The notes under the pieces: generated by a model | Databases searched by the model: none | The model's input: the letters and a program-made list of their open reading frames with translations, nothing else | Told to the model about the DNA's origin: nothing | Position numbers and translations under genes: made by a program | From: Brucella pseudogrignonensis | GTDB taxonomy: Bacteria; Pseudomonadota; Alphaproteobacteria; Rhizobiales; Rhizobiaceae | Direction of reading: 5' to 3' | NCBI RefSeq assembly: GCF_002252525.1 | Contig: NZ_NNRM01000047.1 | Span: 1-64,000, forward strand | Length of the DNA: 64,000 nt | Part shown: positions 23,717-33,472 of the stretch, piece after piece | Numbering within the stretch: position 1 is the stretch's first letter | Layout: every line of letters starts with the position of its first letter

Positions 23717-26140
23717 ATGGCAACAGATCTTGAGAAACTTGTAGTTCAGCTCGCTGCTGACCTCAAGGGCTTCGAACGCTCGTTTAATCGTGCAGTCGGA
23801 ATCACCAATCAGAAGATGGCGCAGGTTGAAAGACGATCCGATCAGGCAGCCAAGCATATTGAAAGCGCTTTTAACCGCATTTCGTTTGGCGGTCTAAATT
23901 CTGCTTTGGCTGGTGTCGGCGTCGCATTCGGTGCGAAGGAGATCGCCTCATATGCCGATGATTGGACGCGCGCAGGCAACCTTATCCGTTCGGCTGCAAC
24001 CTCGACAGGCGTTGAGGTGCGTTCGCTGGATGAGCTCAAAGAAGGCGCTAATGCCGCACGTACAAGCCTGCAGGATTATACAGAACTCTATGCACGCTTG
24101 ATCCGATCGGCCTCGGCCGTCGCGGAATCTGAAAGCGAAATATCGCTCGCTACCGATCTCGTTTCCAAGGCATTTAAGGCTGGCGGTGCGGCTGCTCAGG
24201 AGCAAGCGGCCGGCATTCTGCAGCTCGGCCAAGCGCTCGGATCTGGCGTTCTGCAGGGCGATGAACTTCGCTCGCTGCGTGAGAATGCTCCGATCATTGC
24301 CAAAGCCATCGCGGATGAATTTAAGACAACTATCGCGGGGCTTAAGCAGTTAGGCGCTGAAGGCAAACTGACTTCTGACCGTGTTTTCAAAGCCATTCTC
24401 AATGCGCAAAAGCCAATTGAAGCGCAGTTCAAGGCGACGAACGCAACCATCAAAGACGCGTTCACTCAGGTTAATAATGAATTCCTGTCGTACATCGGCA
24501 ACGCAGACGCATCGTACGGTGCAAGTGCGAAGCTTGTGGCTGCCCTCCAATATGTCGCCGACAACTTCAAGGAAGTAGCTGACGTAGCCGCAACCTTTGC
24601 TACGGTCATCATCACGGCCTTGACAGGTCGAGCTCTCGGCGGACTGGCTGCAAATCTTCTTACGGCACTTGGTTCATTGGGGAAGTTCCTCACAGCGATG
24701 AGGACCGGCGTGCCAATCGTCACCAGCTTTGCCGCAGCTCTGGGGCCTATCGGTTTGCTGGCAGGCGCTGCCGCCGCAGCTGTTCTGCTGCTCTACAATA
24801 ATATGGATGGTGGCGATCGCGCTGCGAAGTCCTTCACTGAGGCAGTTCGTGGCAACGAAACGGCGCTGAATAACGCGGCCACGGCTTCACGCAACTACCA
24901 GGCTGAGCTGGTTAAGCAGATCAGCTTGCAGTTGGAGGCGGCAAAGACGGCCGAGACGCAGGCCAACGCAGATTTCTACTCAGCTTTAGGGCGAGCAAAT
25001 TCGTTCAAAGAATTTACTGGCTTGGAGTTTGCGCCTTTAGAATACGCTGCCAACCAAGCTCAAGCACAGGCAGGTATCCTTAGTCGTGCTGTTGGCGATC
25101 TAGAAGTCCAAAAAAAGCGCGCCGAATCCATTCTTGCTTCAACGCCATCTGGTTATGGCAAGGGCATTCAGACCCCGTCTGAAGATAAGAAAAAGGGTCG
25201 CACTAAGAAAACTCCGTCAGAGCGTTTTGACGGGGACATGCAGCGTGTCACCGACCGCACAGCAGCACTTGTCGCGGAAACTGAAGCTCTTCGGCAACTC
25301 AATCCATTGATCGACGATTATGGCTTTGCGGTTGAAAAGGCTCGCACTGAACAGGAACTGATTAATGCCGCGCAGAAGGCCGGCGTTGCTATTACTCCAG
25401 CGTTGCGTGCGGAGATTGCAAAGACCGCCGAGCAGTGGGCTTTAGCTACCGCAGAAGCCAATAAGTTCAATGAGGCAAATGGCAGAATACAGCAAACTGC
25501 GCAGGAATGGCGTGATACTGAGAGGGATGCGATTGGCGGCGTTGTCAGTGACTTGATAGCGGGAAAATCGGCAGCTGAGACATTTGCAGATGCTTTGGGG
25601 AAAGTTCTCGATAAGCTTCTCGAGATTTTGTCTCAATCCCTCTTTGACGGCATTTTTGGTCAATCAGGTAGCATCTTTGGTGGGTTGGTTTCTGGGATTG
25701 TCGGCAAGAAAGACGGCGGTGTCGTTAAAGCTGCGACGGGTGGATTGATCCGTGGCCCCGGTGGACCTCATACAGACAGTATTCCAGCGCGTCTCTCTGA
25801 CGGTGAGTTTGTTGTTAACGCCAAAGCGACCAAGCAGAATAGATCATTGCTTGAACGTATCAACAATGGGCAGTCTTTGGCGCTTGCAACCGGAGGGATG
25901 GCGACACTACGTGCGCCCTCAATGCCCATTCTCCGGCCCTCTTCTGCATCACAGCAAGCGCAAGCGGGCGGAATTGCCGACGTGCGTGTTTTCATGGATC
26001 GCGACGGCAATTGGCAAGCCGAAGTTGAGCGCATTTCACAGAGATCGGTCAAGCAAGGTCTCGTGACATATGAAAAGGGAAGCACCGTGAGAACCGCAAG
26101 GGATCTTCGGCAGGTTAGTTCGAGAGGAATGGCAAAGTAA
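23717..26140 (+). CDS. Tape measure protein
   Basis: 807 aa from ATG 23717 (AAGG 7 nt upstream). Tape-measure domain at about residues 60-230 (YADDWTRAGNLIRSAA, LLRSLREN-type VLQGDELRSLRENAP), hydrophobic helices around 295-375, coiled coils, and a glycine-rich C-terminus GGLIRGPGGPHTDSIPARLSDGEF typical of lambda gpH-like proteins. Sets tail length: 807 aa predicts a tail near 120 nm by the usual 0.15 nm per residue rule. Confidence 0.93.
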   Translation: MATDLEKLVVQLAADLKGFERSFNRAVGITNQKMAQVERRSDQAAKHIESAFNRISFGGLNSALAGVGVAFGAKEIASYADDWTRAGNLIRSAATSTGVEVRSLDELKEGANAARTSLQDYTELYARLIRSASAVAESESEISLATDLVSKAFKAGGAAAQEQAAGILQLGQALGSGVLQGDELRSLRENAPIIAKAIADEFKTTIAGLKQLGAEGKLTSDRVFKAILNAQKPIEAQFKATNATIKDAFTQVNNEFLSYIGNADASYGASAKLVAALQYVADNFKEVADVAATFATVIITALTGRALGGLAANLLTALGSLGKFLTAMRTGVPIVTSFAAALGPIGLLAGAAAAAVLLLYNNMDGGDRAAKSFTEAVRGNETALNNAATASRNYQAELVKQISLQLEAAKTAETQANADFYSALGRANSFKEFTGLEFAPLEYAANQAQAQAGILSRAVGDLEVQKKRAESILASTPSGYGKGIQTPSEDKKKGRTKKTPSERFDGDMQRVTDRTAALVAETEALRQLNPLIDDYGFAVEKARTEQELINAAQKAGVAITPALRAEIAKTAEQWALATAEANKFNEANGRIQQTAQEWRDTERDAIGGVVSDLIAGKSAAETFADALGKVLDKLLEILSQSLFDGIFGQSGSIFGGLVSGIVGKKDGGVVKAATGGLIRGPGGPHTDSIPARLSDGEFVVNAKATKQNRSLLERINNGQSLALATGGMATLRAPSMPILRPSSASQQAQAGGIADVRVFMDRDGNWQAEVERISQRSVKQGLVTYEKGSTVRTARDLRQVSSRGMAK

Positions 26141-26751
26141 TGGCTGAACTTCTCCCATCGGGTCTTCGATATGAAGCGACTTTCCCTGTACTCAATCGCT
26201 CGGTCTCCATGTCAAAATTTGGCGAGCGGGCGATAGCCTTTATCGAGAACGGTGATCCCTTTTGGACATGGACAGCTAAAGTCATCAAGATGTCCAATGC
26301 TGACCGAAATCGGCTTGAGGCATTCATTGATCGCTGCCGTGGTGGTCAGGTGACGGTTCATTACACGCCCAAGCACGTTTGCATTCCGCAGGCTTATTGG
26401 GGCGATCCTAACAATCCAGCAATCATTGGCAATCCGACACTCACTGCGATTAACGGCAACACTGTTACCCTCGGAACTGTGGTTGTCGGACTAAAGCTGA
26501 AAGCGGGTGATCTGATAGGGTTGTCGAATGGCGATTATAACCTGATCGTTCGAGTGGCTGCCGATGCGACAGCAGCTACAACAAACTTGCAGGTTAGGAT
26601 TGAGCCCTTTCTGCCTTCGTACATCACAACAGGCTCAGTGGTCCGATTGAAAAACCCGATCATGAACATGCGGCTAATTCCGGGCAGTTGGAGCATTGGC
26701 GAGGGTAAATTCCCCGAAGCAACCTTCCAACTAGTGGAGGTTCCGAAATGA
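26140..26751 (+). CDS. Distal tail protein, function by position
   Basis: 203 aa. Starts AELLPSGLRYEATFPVLNRSV; beta-rich middle with GNTVTLGTVVVGLKLKAGDL. It follows the tape measure and precedes other baseplate genes, so probably a Dit-like or baseplate hub subunit. ATG overlaps the tape-measure stop. Confidence 0.72.
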   Translation: MAELLPSGLRYEATFPVLNRSVSMSKFGERAIAFIENGDPFWTWTAKVIKMSNADRNRLEAFIDRCRGGQVTVHYTPKHVCIPQAYWGDPNNPAIIGNPTLTAINGNTVTLGTVVVGLKLKAGDLIGLSNGDYNLIVRVAADATAATTNLQVRIEPFLPSYITTGSVVRLKNPIMNMRLIPGSWSIGEGKFPEATFQLVEVPK

Positions 26752-26936
26752 CAGAGCCGTTGCACGAAGCAACTCGGACGTGGATGAAGGACGGAGTGAC
26801 TGTTCTTGACAGTGACGAAATTTACATCGCTTGCTCGGACACTGATGATTACCATGCTGAAAACACTCAGCGTCAAACTGAAGTCCAGAGAATACGGGAG
26901 GGTGAAGTTATCGCACGAATGTGGTGGGTCCGTTAG
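26748..26936 (+). CDS. Small tail-operon protein, hypothetical
   Basis: 62 aa, acidic, no family recognised (DGVTVLDSDEIYIACSDTDD). SD GTGGAGG 8 nt before ATG and a 4-bp overlap with the previous gene support it. Converges with a minus-strand gene, stop to stop, 4-bp overlap. Confidence 0.65.
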   Translation: MTEPLHEATRTWMKDGVTVLDSDEIYIACSDTDDYHAENTQRQTEVQRIREGEVIARMWWVR

Positions 26937-27187
26937 ACAAGAGGCTCAGGATATTCTTTTGCTGCTCCCAGTGCTTTAAGCACCGCAGCGCGGCCATTGA
27001 AGTCGATATCGTTTGGCGGCATCTTGTCGAAAGCGCTCAACATAATCTCTTGTACATTGTTGGCTCGGAAGATCGCTTCGATCATTTGATCGACATATTC
27101 AGCTCCTCGTTCTTTGTTGATCACCCTCAGGGCCTCCGACAGAGCAAACCTCAGATAGAGGTGCTCGGCTTTAATCTTGTCACTCAT
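26933..27187 (-). CDS. Small helical hypothetical protein (moron)
   Basis: 84 aa from ATG 27187, chosen for GGGAGGAAAGT directly upstream. Almost all helical: KAEHLYLRFALSEALRVINKERGAEYVDQMIEAIF. No family recognised. First of three minus-strand genes between tail genes. Confidence 0.62.
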   Translation of the reverse strand: MSDKIKAEHLYLRFALSEALRVINKERGAEYVDQMIEAIFRANNVQEIMLSAFDKMPPNDIDFNGRAAVLKALGAAKEYPEPLV

Positions 27188-27321
27188 ACTTTCCTCCCGG
27201 GTAATGCCCTGCAAGATGATTAAAACTTCCAAGATTGGAGAAAACAATGGAAAAGAACAAAAAGGCGGACATCAATCCGCCAGTTTATGGTTTTTTTGAC
27301 CAGATCAGCCAGAACGTTGTT

Positions 27322-27525
27322 TCACTTCTGAAATGGCTTCAGCCGAAGAGCTACTAACTCTGAAACTTCTGCAGGAGCTTTGTCTATTATCTTCTGCACA
27401 TCGGCTGAGCCAAAAATACCCTTCTCAATTAGCAGGGCGATTATCATAGAGGTGGTGTAATACTCCGAGCCGATTGAGAGCCGAACTCGCAGTTCGTGTG
27501 GCGTATCTTTCGGATATTCCTTCAT
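27322..27525 (-). CDS. Small helical hypothetical protein (moron)
   Basis: 67 aa. PHELRVRLSIGSEYYTTSMI, then helices. Similar size and style to the neighbouring 84-aa gene. GGGAGG lies 7 nt before ATG. Both may encode regulators or antidotes of unknown action. Confidence 0.6.
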   Translation of the reverse strand: MKEYPKDTPHELRVRLSIGSEYYTTSMIIALLIEKGIFGSADVQKIIDKAPAEVSELVALRLKPFQK

Positions 27526-27600
27526 ATCAAGCCTCCCTTTTTGTTAGGCTGCCATATAAGCCGATAACAAAAAGAATGGCGATCCTGACTAAAGTTGAGC

Positions 27601-28233
27601 CTATTTCAGGCGCGGGAAACCTTTGAAGCGTTCATTTTTGTCGGCCGGTGTTTCACTGTGATAAATCATACGTACTTTTCCGAGGATTTTATCCTTCGGT
27701 AACGGTCCTGACGTGAAGCGGCTATCGTCTGAATTATCTCTGTTGTCGCCCATCATAAAATAGTGATTTCCCGGGACATGAAAGACCTCTGTGTTATCGC
27801 CAAGTGAGTCATCATTCTGGCTTACAACGATATGGCTTTCGGAATTATTTGGCGCGAACTCACGAAAGAAAGTGCAACTTTGTTCCGTACCAAACACGTC
27901 AACCGGGCAGTTGATATCGGGAAGGTTGTCAATCTTCACCAACTTAAGAGGTTGATCGTCGATGTAAACAACACCTTTCTTTATCTGAATTTTCTCACCG
28001 GGCAGGCCAATAACCCGATGTACAAAGATAGTGCGTGTATCATTCGTATTTTTCGTGCTGATGATAATATCGCCCCGCTTGACAGGTTCATCCTCAAGGT
28101 AAGTGCTGGATCCAATAAGGTCGCCCATTATCAAAGTCGGATACATACTATTACTTGGTACGACATTATTATAGACCTCTGCCATCGCAGCCATAGGGAT
28201 GAAAGTAATCATAGCCACCAATAGTGAGCGCAT
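27601..28233 (-). CDS. Signal peptidase I-like protein (S26) with Ser-His instead of Ser-Lys
   Basis: 210 aa from ATG 28233 (GGAG 9 nt upstream). N-terminal signal peptide MRSLLVAMITFIPMAAMA, so it is probably exported, with no second membrane helix. Family boxes: PSNSMYPTL with catalytic Ser29, KRGDII, FVHRVIGLPGEKI, and MMGDNRDNSDDSRFTSGPL. In LepB-type enzymes the position before RxxGLPGD is the catalytic lysine (IKR); here it is His72 (codon CAT). Ser-His dyads occur in ER/SipW-type enzymes but not normally with GDNRDNSxDSR. Either a changed mechanism or an inactive decoy. Minus-strand moron among tail genes. Confidence 0.85.
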   Translation of the reverse strand: MRSLLVAMITFIPMAAMAEVYNNVVPSNSMYPTLIMGDLIGSSTYLEDEPVKRGDIIISTKNTNDTRTIFVHRVIGLPGEKIQIKKGVVYIDDQPLKLVKIDNLPDINCPVDVFGTEQSCTFFREFAPNNSESHIVVSQNDDSLGDNTEVFHVPGNHYFMMGDNRDNSDDSRFTSGPLPKDKILGKVRMIYHSETPADKNERFKGFPRLK

Positions 28234-28310
28234 GTGGGTCATCTCCGATTTTCTGCCACCCCCCTTAATCTTACTACGATTGAGAAATTACAACCCTATT
28301 CGGAGGCTTG

Positions 28311-28877
28311 ATGGCCTTTCCAGCACGTCTTCAGCAGCTTCTAAACGAGGGCAGAGGCAAGATTGCTTCTGCCGTCAAATTCGAGTTTGGCACTGGCACA
28401 TATGGCTTCTTCGCGGGCAAGGGCAGTATCGATTATGGCGGTTTGACCTATCACGGCAATACGCTGATTGATATTGACGAGCCTGTCTATGCGCTCGGAA
28501 CAGCGGCGCAGCCGATCACAATGAAGCTGCCCGCAAAGGCCGACTTTGGCCTTACACCGGACAAGCTCGGTCTGATCGAACAGGAAGATTACAAAAACCG
28601 ACCTGTCACATTCTACGACTTCTACTTTGACCCGGACAACAACGCCTTTCTTCATGCGGAAGCGACATTCTACGGCTATGTGGATGTCATTGATCATCGC
28701 GAGGAAGGCGACGAAGTCTGGCTGGAGGGCCATATTGAAACCGGCGCAGTCGATAACTTCCGTGAAGGGTATCGATATGCATCGCATGAGGATCAGCAGC
28801 TCGTTTCACCGGGCGACATGTTCTTCGAATATGCAGCAAGGATCAAAAATGAATACTTCAAAATTAAGTTTGGCTAG
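28311..28877 (+). CDS. Baseplate/tail tip protein (DUF2163-like)
   Basis: 188 aa. AVKFEFGTGTYGFFAGKGSIDYGGLTYHG and GLIEQEDYKNRPVTFYDFYFD fit a beta-rich baseplate component acting between the distal tail protein and the peptidase-like gene, as in GTA-like tail modules. SD GGAGG 8 nt before ATG. Confidence 0.75.
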   Translation: MAFPARLQQLLNEGRGKIASAVKFEFGTGTYGFFAGKGSIDYGGLTYHGNTLIDIDEPVYALGTAAQPITMKLPAKADFGLTPDKLGLIEQEDYKNRPVTFYDFYFDPDNNAFLHAEATFYGYVDVIDHREEGDEVWLEGHIETGAVDNFREGYRYASHEDQQLVSPGDMFFEYAARIKNEYFKIKFG

Positions 28878-29286
28878 GGTGCCTGGTTGGGACCGAGCGG
28901 TTGAAGATCTTGCTTCGCAGCATGTGAACATTTTGCCGGAGTGGGGAACATCCGACTGCCTGATGTCTGCTGCCGATGCGATTAAGGCGGTTACTGGGAT
29001 TGATCCACTCTCGAAGTTTCGCGGGAAGTATCAGACTGAGGCTGGGGCAGCGCGAAAGATGCGCCAGAACGGCTGCAAGAACGTCAAAGATGTGTTTGAG
29101 ACCTATCTTGGCCTTGAGCCTGTCAATCGCCTCTCGGCGCGCCGTGGCGACGTTGGCGTCATGAAACTGAACGGTGAGTATGTTGCCGGTTTCATTTGCA
29201 GCTCTGGCTTCGCAGTCAAACAGCCACAAGGGCTGACATTCTTTCCAGTGACGGAAATCGAGCAAGCCTACACCGTAGGCGAATAA
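28849..29286 (+). CDS. NlpC/P60-like tail peptidase (DUF6950-like)
   Basis: 145 aa, start ATG 28849 with AAGGA upstream, overlapping the previous gene by 29 bp. WGTSDCLMSAADAIKAVTG places a candidate catalytic Cys at about residue 32, as in NlpC/P60 folds; the His would lie in the RRGDVGVM region but is not seen, so activity is uncertain. Genes of this class sit before the tail-tip protein and may open peptidoglycan at infection. Confidence 0.75.
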   Translation: MNTSKLSLARVPGWDRAVEDLASQHVNILPEWGTSDCLMSAADAIKAVTGIDPLSKFRGKYQTEAGAARKMRQNGCKNVKDVFETYLGLEPVNRLSARRGDVGVMKLNGEYVAGFICSSGFAVKQPQGLTFFPVTEIEQAYTVGE

Positions 29287-29366
29287 CAGCACCGACAATT
29301 TGCAATGACCAGGGCTCGTACCAGTTGCGGGCCAGCTTTGTTGCATTCCTTTGCAAGGTTTATCTC

Positions 29367-32345
29367 ATGCCATTTCTTGCGCCTGTCGCTGCCTGGATCG
29401 GCGGAATTGTCTCGAGCGTGGCAGCTTGGGCTGCGGCAAGTCCAATTCTTGCCGGTATCGCACAAACAGCTTTCGGCATTGCGCTGAAATATGCGGTCAA
29501 CGCGCTTTTCCCACCCAAGACCCAGAGCCGTGCATCCGAGCTGGAAACGCAATATGGCGCAAACATTCCGCGCTCGGTCATTCTCGGTACCTGTGGGATT
29601 GAAGGGCATCACGTCTATCGTAACAGCTATGGCTCTGGTGGCCGGCTTATTCAGGACGTTTTTGCTCTTGCGAGCTTTCGTATCACAGCCGTTCCGCGTG
29701 TTCGATACAACGGCGCATGGCGCGTGCTGGCTGAACAAGATGCTGATGGTTATTGGCTGGTTCCGAACGAAGGCACGAGTGGCGATGACCATGACAACGT
29801 ACGCGTCAAATTCTACTACGGCACTATGGATCAGCAGGCCGATGCGACACTGATTATTCGTGCGCGTCCCGCTGGCCGTTGGACCGCAAACCATCGTGGC
29901 GCAGGCGTTGCTTATGCGATTGTTTTCTCAGAACTGCGAAAGAACGGCGATGGCCTCACTTCTCCGGCAAAGTTGCTGTTCGAAGTCGTCGGCGCTCCTC
30001 TTTATGATTGGCGTAAAGACAGCACGATGGGCGGTTTTGGTCCTCATCGCTGGGATAATCAGAACACTTGGGAATACAGCGATAATCCCGCGGTTCAAAT
30101 TTACAACCTCGAACGCGGCTTCTTCAACGGTTCTCAGCGCATGGTTGGCAAAGCCGTTCGCGCAAGCCGACTACCTTTGGCAGAATATACACAAGCTGCA
30201 AACATCTGCGACGAAGTGATGTCCGACAACACGAAACGTTATCGGTCAAACGCAATCGCAAAAGACGGTCCCGGCGCCAACCACGATGCAAACCTCACTC
30301 CAATTCTTGAAGCGATGTGCGGTTCTTGGGTAGAGCGTGTGGATGGTGAGTTTCCGATTGCTGGCGCGCCACAAGCTATCGTGGCGACCATTACGGACAA
30401 TGATGTCAAGAAAGGCGCACCGCTCCGCATGAGCGTAAAGCGGAAGCGGACTGAACTGATCAATACCGTCGCTGCGTCTTATATCTCAGTAGATGATTTC
30501 TATGAAACGAAAGACGCCGCAACCCGCATCGATACAGGCGCTTTAGCAGAAGACCGCGAAACGCTTGCCAGTGCTATCCCGTATGGCGCTGTCACCGATC
30601 CTAAGCAGGTTGACCGTCTCGCAGATATTGCCATTCGTGGCGCTCGCTATCAGGCGTCTGCCGAGATTACCGTTCATCCGAAGTTTCTTGATATGATCAA
30701 GGAAGGGCGGTGGCTTCGTTGGAACAGCGCGAAGTATGGCGATAGGACGTTTCAGGTTCTCACGCGCCAGCTCGGCGGCATTAATACGGATGGTGCGCGT
30801 GATATCTCAATTGCGTTGCAGCAGATCAGCAACGGCGTATTCGATCCGACAGCGTATGAAACTAACCCTCCGAATATCGTAGTCGTTCCCCCGCCTCAGT
30901 ATCTTGCTGAGGTACAAAATTTCGATGTTCTGCCGATTATCGTTAAGGCGGACGGGGGTGGAGAGCTTCCGGGCGCACGTCTTCTCTGGGATCCGATTGA
31001 TGATATTTCAGTGGTTGGCGTCGATATTGAATATTGGCCTGCCAATGATCCCTCTCAGGTCTTCAGGAAGTTTGTTACCTGGGATGTTACCAACGTCATC
31101 CTTGTTGAAGGCCTGACATCGCTCACCGATTGGTTTGTTCGAACCCGACTTCGTGTTGACAACGGGCGCTCTGTGGCTTGGTCTGCGGCAACCCCATTTC
31201 GCACACTCAATGCTAATAACGGTAATCCTATCGATTACGAGGGGCTAGACGATGATCTGAAAGGTTATATGGGCTGGATTGGTCCGCAGATGCGCGAAAT
31301 CATCCGTCAGGCGGAAGAACTCGCAACAACGACATCTGACAACCACAATGCGAACTATGCAGATATCCAGCGCTTAAGCCGTCAGCTTAGCAGCACATTC
31401 AACGATGCGCAGGCGAGCTGGCAAGAAGACATCCTTGTCGCAACTGGTCCAAACAGCGCGATAGGGCAGCAACTGATCCGGATCAACGCGCAGCTTTGGG
31501 ATAATACCGGCGCCAGCATCGTCCAACTTCTTCAGGCCAGAGTTGATGGCGTTGAGGATGAGGTTGAAGCTCAGGCAACGGCAATCACCAGCCTGACGAC
31601 TGTTGTGAACAATGTCAGCGCAAATGCGACGTTCAGAATGGCAAGCTCGGTTGCGCCGTCTGGTTGGAATTCCCGTATCGGAATGCAGGTTGAAGGTGGC
31701 ACGGTTGGCGACTGGAAGAGCGCGGGGCTTTTTCTGGACGTCAACAGTACACAAGCTCGCATAGCGCTGATGGCTGCACAGATTGTTTTCACCAACGGCA
31801 CTGAGTTTTTTCACCCCTTCGTCATTCAGAACAACGTCATGTATGGCGAAGGCTTCGTCATGGACTGGGCGAAGATCGTTAATGTCTCGATAGAGTGGGC
31901 GCAAATTCAGAATGCTGTGATCAACAATCTGATTGTCGGAACAAGCAATCTCGACTTCAACGCTGTGACAGCGACGACCGACACGCCTTACAACATCAAC
32001 ACGTCAGTCAATGACGTTACCCTAAGCTCATTCGTGATTAACAGCCCGCAGGGCAACACGATTTTGCTGGATTGGTACATCAATGCGACGCTGACTATTG
32101 TCGGTGGTTCAACCCAGTCAACGACCACGATATCGCTGATTAATACGACTACGGGGGCTGTCATTCGACAGTTCAGCTATGGCCTAACCACCGGTCAGAG
32201 CACAGCTGTATCCATCAACACGGCAGCTATTGATAGCAGTGCTGTTCGTGGGAACAATACCTATCAGGTCAGAGAGACCAACAACCAGACCGGAACGAAC
32301 TTAAGCGGTACAGGAAATCTGAAATCGCTCGTCTGGAAACGCTGA
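29367..32345 (+). CDS. Tail tip / host-recognition protein (GpJ-like)
   Basis: 992 aa from ATG 29367 (CAAGG upstream). Hydrophobic N-terminus (AAWIGGIVSSVAAWAAASPILAGIA), then FFPPKTQSRASELETQYGANIPR-like segment, large beta-rich middle, and a C-terminal segment from about residue 650 with a helical stalk (residues 650-760, QAEELATTTSDNHNANYADIQR) and beta domains (LTIVGGSTQSTTTISLINTT). This is the layout of central tail-tip proteins. An in-frame start 57 codons upstream would overlap the previous gene and lacks an SD. Confidence 0.88.
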   Translation: MPFLAPVAAWIGGIVSSVAAWAAASPILAGIAQTAFGIALKYAVNALFPPKTQSRASELETQYGANIPRSVILGTCGIEGHHVYRNSYGSGGRLIQDVFALASFRITAVPRVRYNGAWRVLAEQDADGYWLVPNEGTSGDDHDNVRVKFYYGTMDQQADATLIIRARPAGRWTANHRGAGVAYAIVFSELRKNGDGLTSPAKLLFEVVGAPLYDWRKDSTMGGFGPHRWDNQNTWEYSDNPAVQIYNLERGFFNGSQRMVGKAVRASRLPLAEYTQAANICDEVMSDNTKRYRSNAIAKDGPGANHDANLTPILEAMCGSWVERVDGEFPIAGAPQAIVATITDNDVKKGAPLRMSVKRKRTELINTVAASYISVDDFYETKDAATRIDTGALAEDRETLASAIPYGAVTDPKQVDRLADIAIRGARYQASAEITVHPKFLDMIKEGRWLRWNSAKYGDRTFQVLTRQLGGINTDGARDISIALQQISNGVFDPTAYETNPPNIVVVPPPQYLAEVQNFDVLPIIVKADGGGELPGARLLWDPIDDISVVGVDIEYWPANDPSQVFRKFVTWDVTNVILVEGLTSLTDWFVRTRLRVDNGRSVAWSAATPFRTLNANNGNPIDYEGLDDDLKGYMGWIGPQMREIIRQAEELATTTSDNHNANYADIQRLSRQLSSTFNDAQASWQEDILVATGPNSAIGQQLIRINAQLWDNTGASIVQLLQARVDGVEDEVEAQATAITSLTTVVNNVSANATFRMASSVAPSGWNSRIGMQVEGGTVGDWKSAGLFLDVNSTQARIALMAAQIVFTNGTEFFHPFVIQNNVMYGEGFVMDWAKIVNVSIEWAQIQNAVINNLIVGTSNLDFNAVTATTDTPYNINTSVNDVTLSSFVINSPQGNTILLDWYINATLTIVGGSTQSTTTISLINTTTGAVIRQFSYGLTTGQSTAVSINTAAIDSSAVRGNNTYQVRETNNQTGTNLSGTGNLKSLVWKR

Positions 32346-32404
32346 ACGTCTCAATCAAACAATCTGACTAACAATACCGTGCTTTTGCATGGGGAGGCAA
32401 ATCT

Positions 32405-33463
32405 ATGGCCGTTTTACCTGATTATGTGTCGGGAACGATTACGCTCGCCAACGGGTCTACGACTGTCACCGGCACAGGCACCATGTTTCAGGCTGCCGCA
32501 TTCAAGGCCGGTGACACGCTGCAGATCCAAAACCTGACGGCTGTTATCGCCAGCGTGAATAGCAACACGTCTCTGACGCTAACGGCGCCATGGACCGGCA
32601 CGTCACTCACCAATGCGCCTTATCGAGCAAGATACTTGCCTGATGGCGCTCGTGTGACTGCACAGACGACAACGCTTATCGAACTTCTCGGTAACGGCGT
32701 CCTGACAAATCTTGCTGAAATTGGCGTGGAGGAAGGAAAGGCGCCAGTCGGCAATGCGGCTGGGCAGTATGAGCTGGCTAACCTTGTGACTGACCCGAGC
32801 GGCAGCCTTGCCAAGCTTGCGGCGCTGACGTTGGCTGCAAACAAGTTCATGAGTACGAACGGCGATAAAAATCTTACTCAGTCTGACATTACTGCGGCGG
32901 CAATCGCTTTGCTCAATCTCAGCGGTGCAGCTGCAGCGGACATGATGCCTTATCTGAATGGCGCAAACGGGGCAGCGCTAACACCGTTGACGCCGGTTGC
33001 GCGCAACCTCTTGGACGATACGACAACTGCTGCGCAGCGTGGTACATTAAGCGCCGGTCGCCCAGTATTCAAAGCACATCTGGCAGCTAATCAGTTAGTT
33101 TACAACGGCACGACCAATCTCAGCTTTACAGCCTCACCTTTGAACGTGGGTAATTGCTGGAGTGGTGGGTTGTTCACCGCGCCTGAGGCCGGAATGTACT
33201 TCTTTTCCATGGGCACTACGCTGGGAGATGGGTACGCAGGCCAGTTTATCGTCCAGATATTCGTCAATGGCAGCGTTTACACCGAGATGGTTTATCCTAT
33301 GAACCCACAGAATGTGCAGCAGTATTACCGCGCCGGAACGCTCTCAGCAGCTCTTCAGCTAGCCGCAGGAGGAACCGTTCAATTCAAGCTTGTTCTTGAC
33401 GCGGTTCAGGGCAATCCGATGATGCAAGCTTTCAGAAACTTCGCCACGGGTTTTTTGATTTAG
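32405..33463 (+). CDS. Tail fibre with C1q-like tip domain
   Basis: 352 aa. N-terminus begins VLPDYVSGTITLANGSTTVTG, a recurrent fibre-attachment start. The C-terminal 130 residues (PVFKAHLAANQL ... SPLNVGNCWSGGLFTAPEAG ... MYFFSMGTTLG ... FATGFLI) fit a C1q/TNF-like trimeric jelly-roll, a common receptor-binding tip. GGGGAGG SD far upstream (11 nt). Confidence 0.85.
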   Translation: MAVLPDYVSGTITLANGSTTVTGTGTMFQAAAFKAGDTLQIQNLTAVIASVNSNTSLTLTAPWTGTSLTNAPYRARYLPDGARVTAQTTTLIELLGNGVLTNLAEIGVEEGKAPVGNAAGQYELANLVTDPSGSLAKLAALTLAANKFMSTNGDKNLTQSDITAAAIALLNLSGAAAADMMPYLNGANGAALTPLTPVARNLLDDTTTAAQRGTLSAGRPVFKAHLAANQLVYNGTTNLSFTASPLNVGNCWSGGLFTAPEAGMYFFSMGTTLGDGYAGQFIVQIFVNGSVYTEMVYPMNPQNVQQYYRAGTLSAALQLAAGGTVQFKLVLDAVQGNPMMQAFRNFATGFLI

Positions 33464-33472
33464 GGAACACTC

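Noticed and set aside
27248-27331. 27-aa + strand ORF with GGAG before ATG
   Set aside because: Very short and ends early; composition gives no support beyond the SD.
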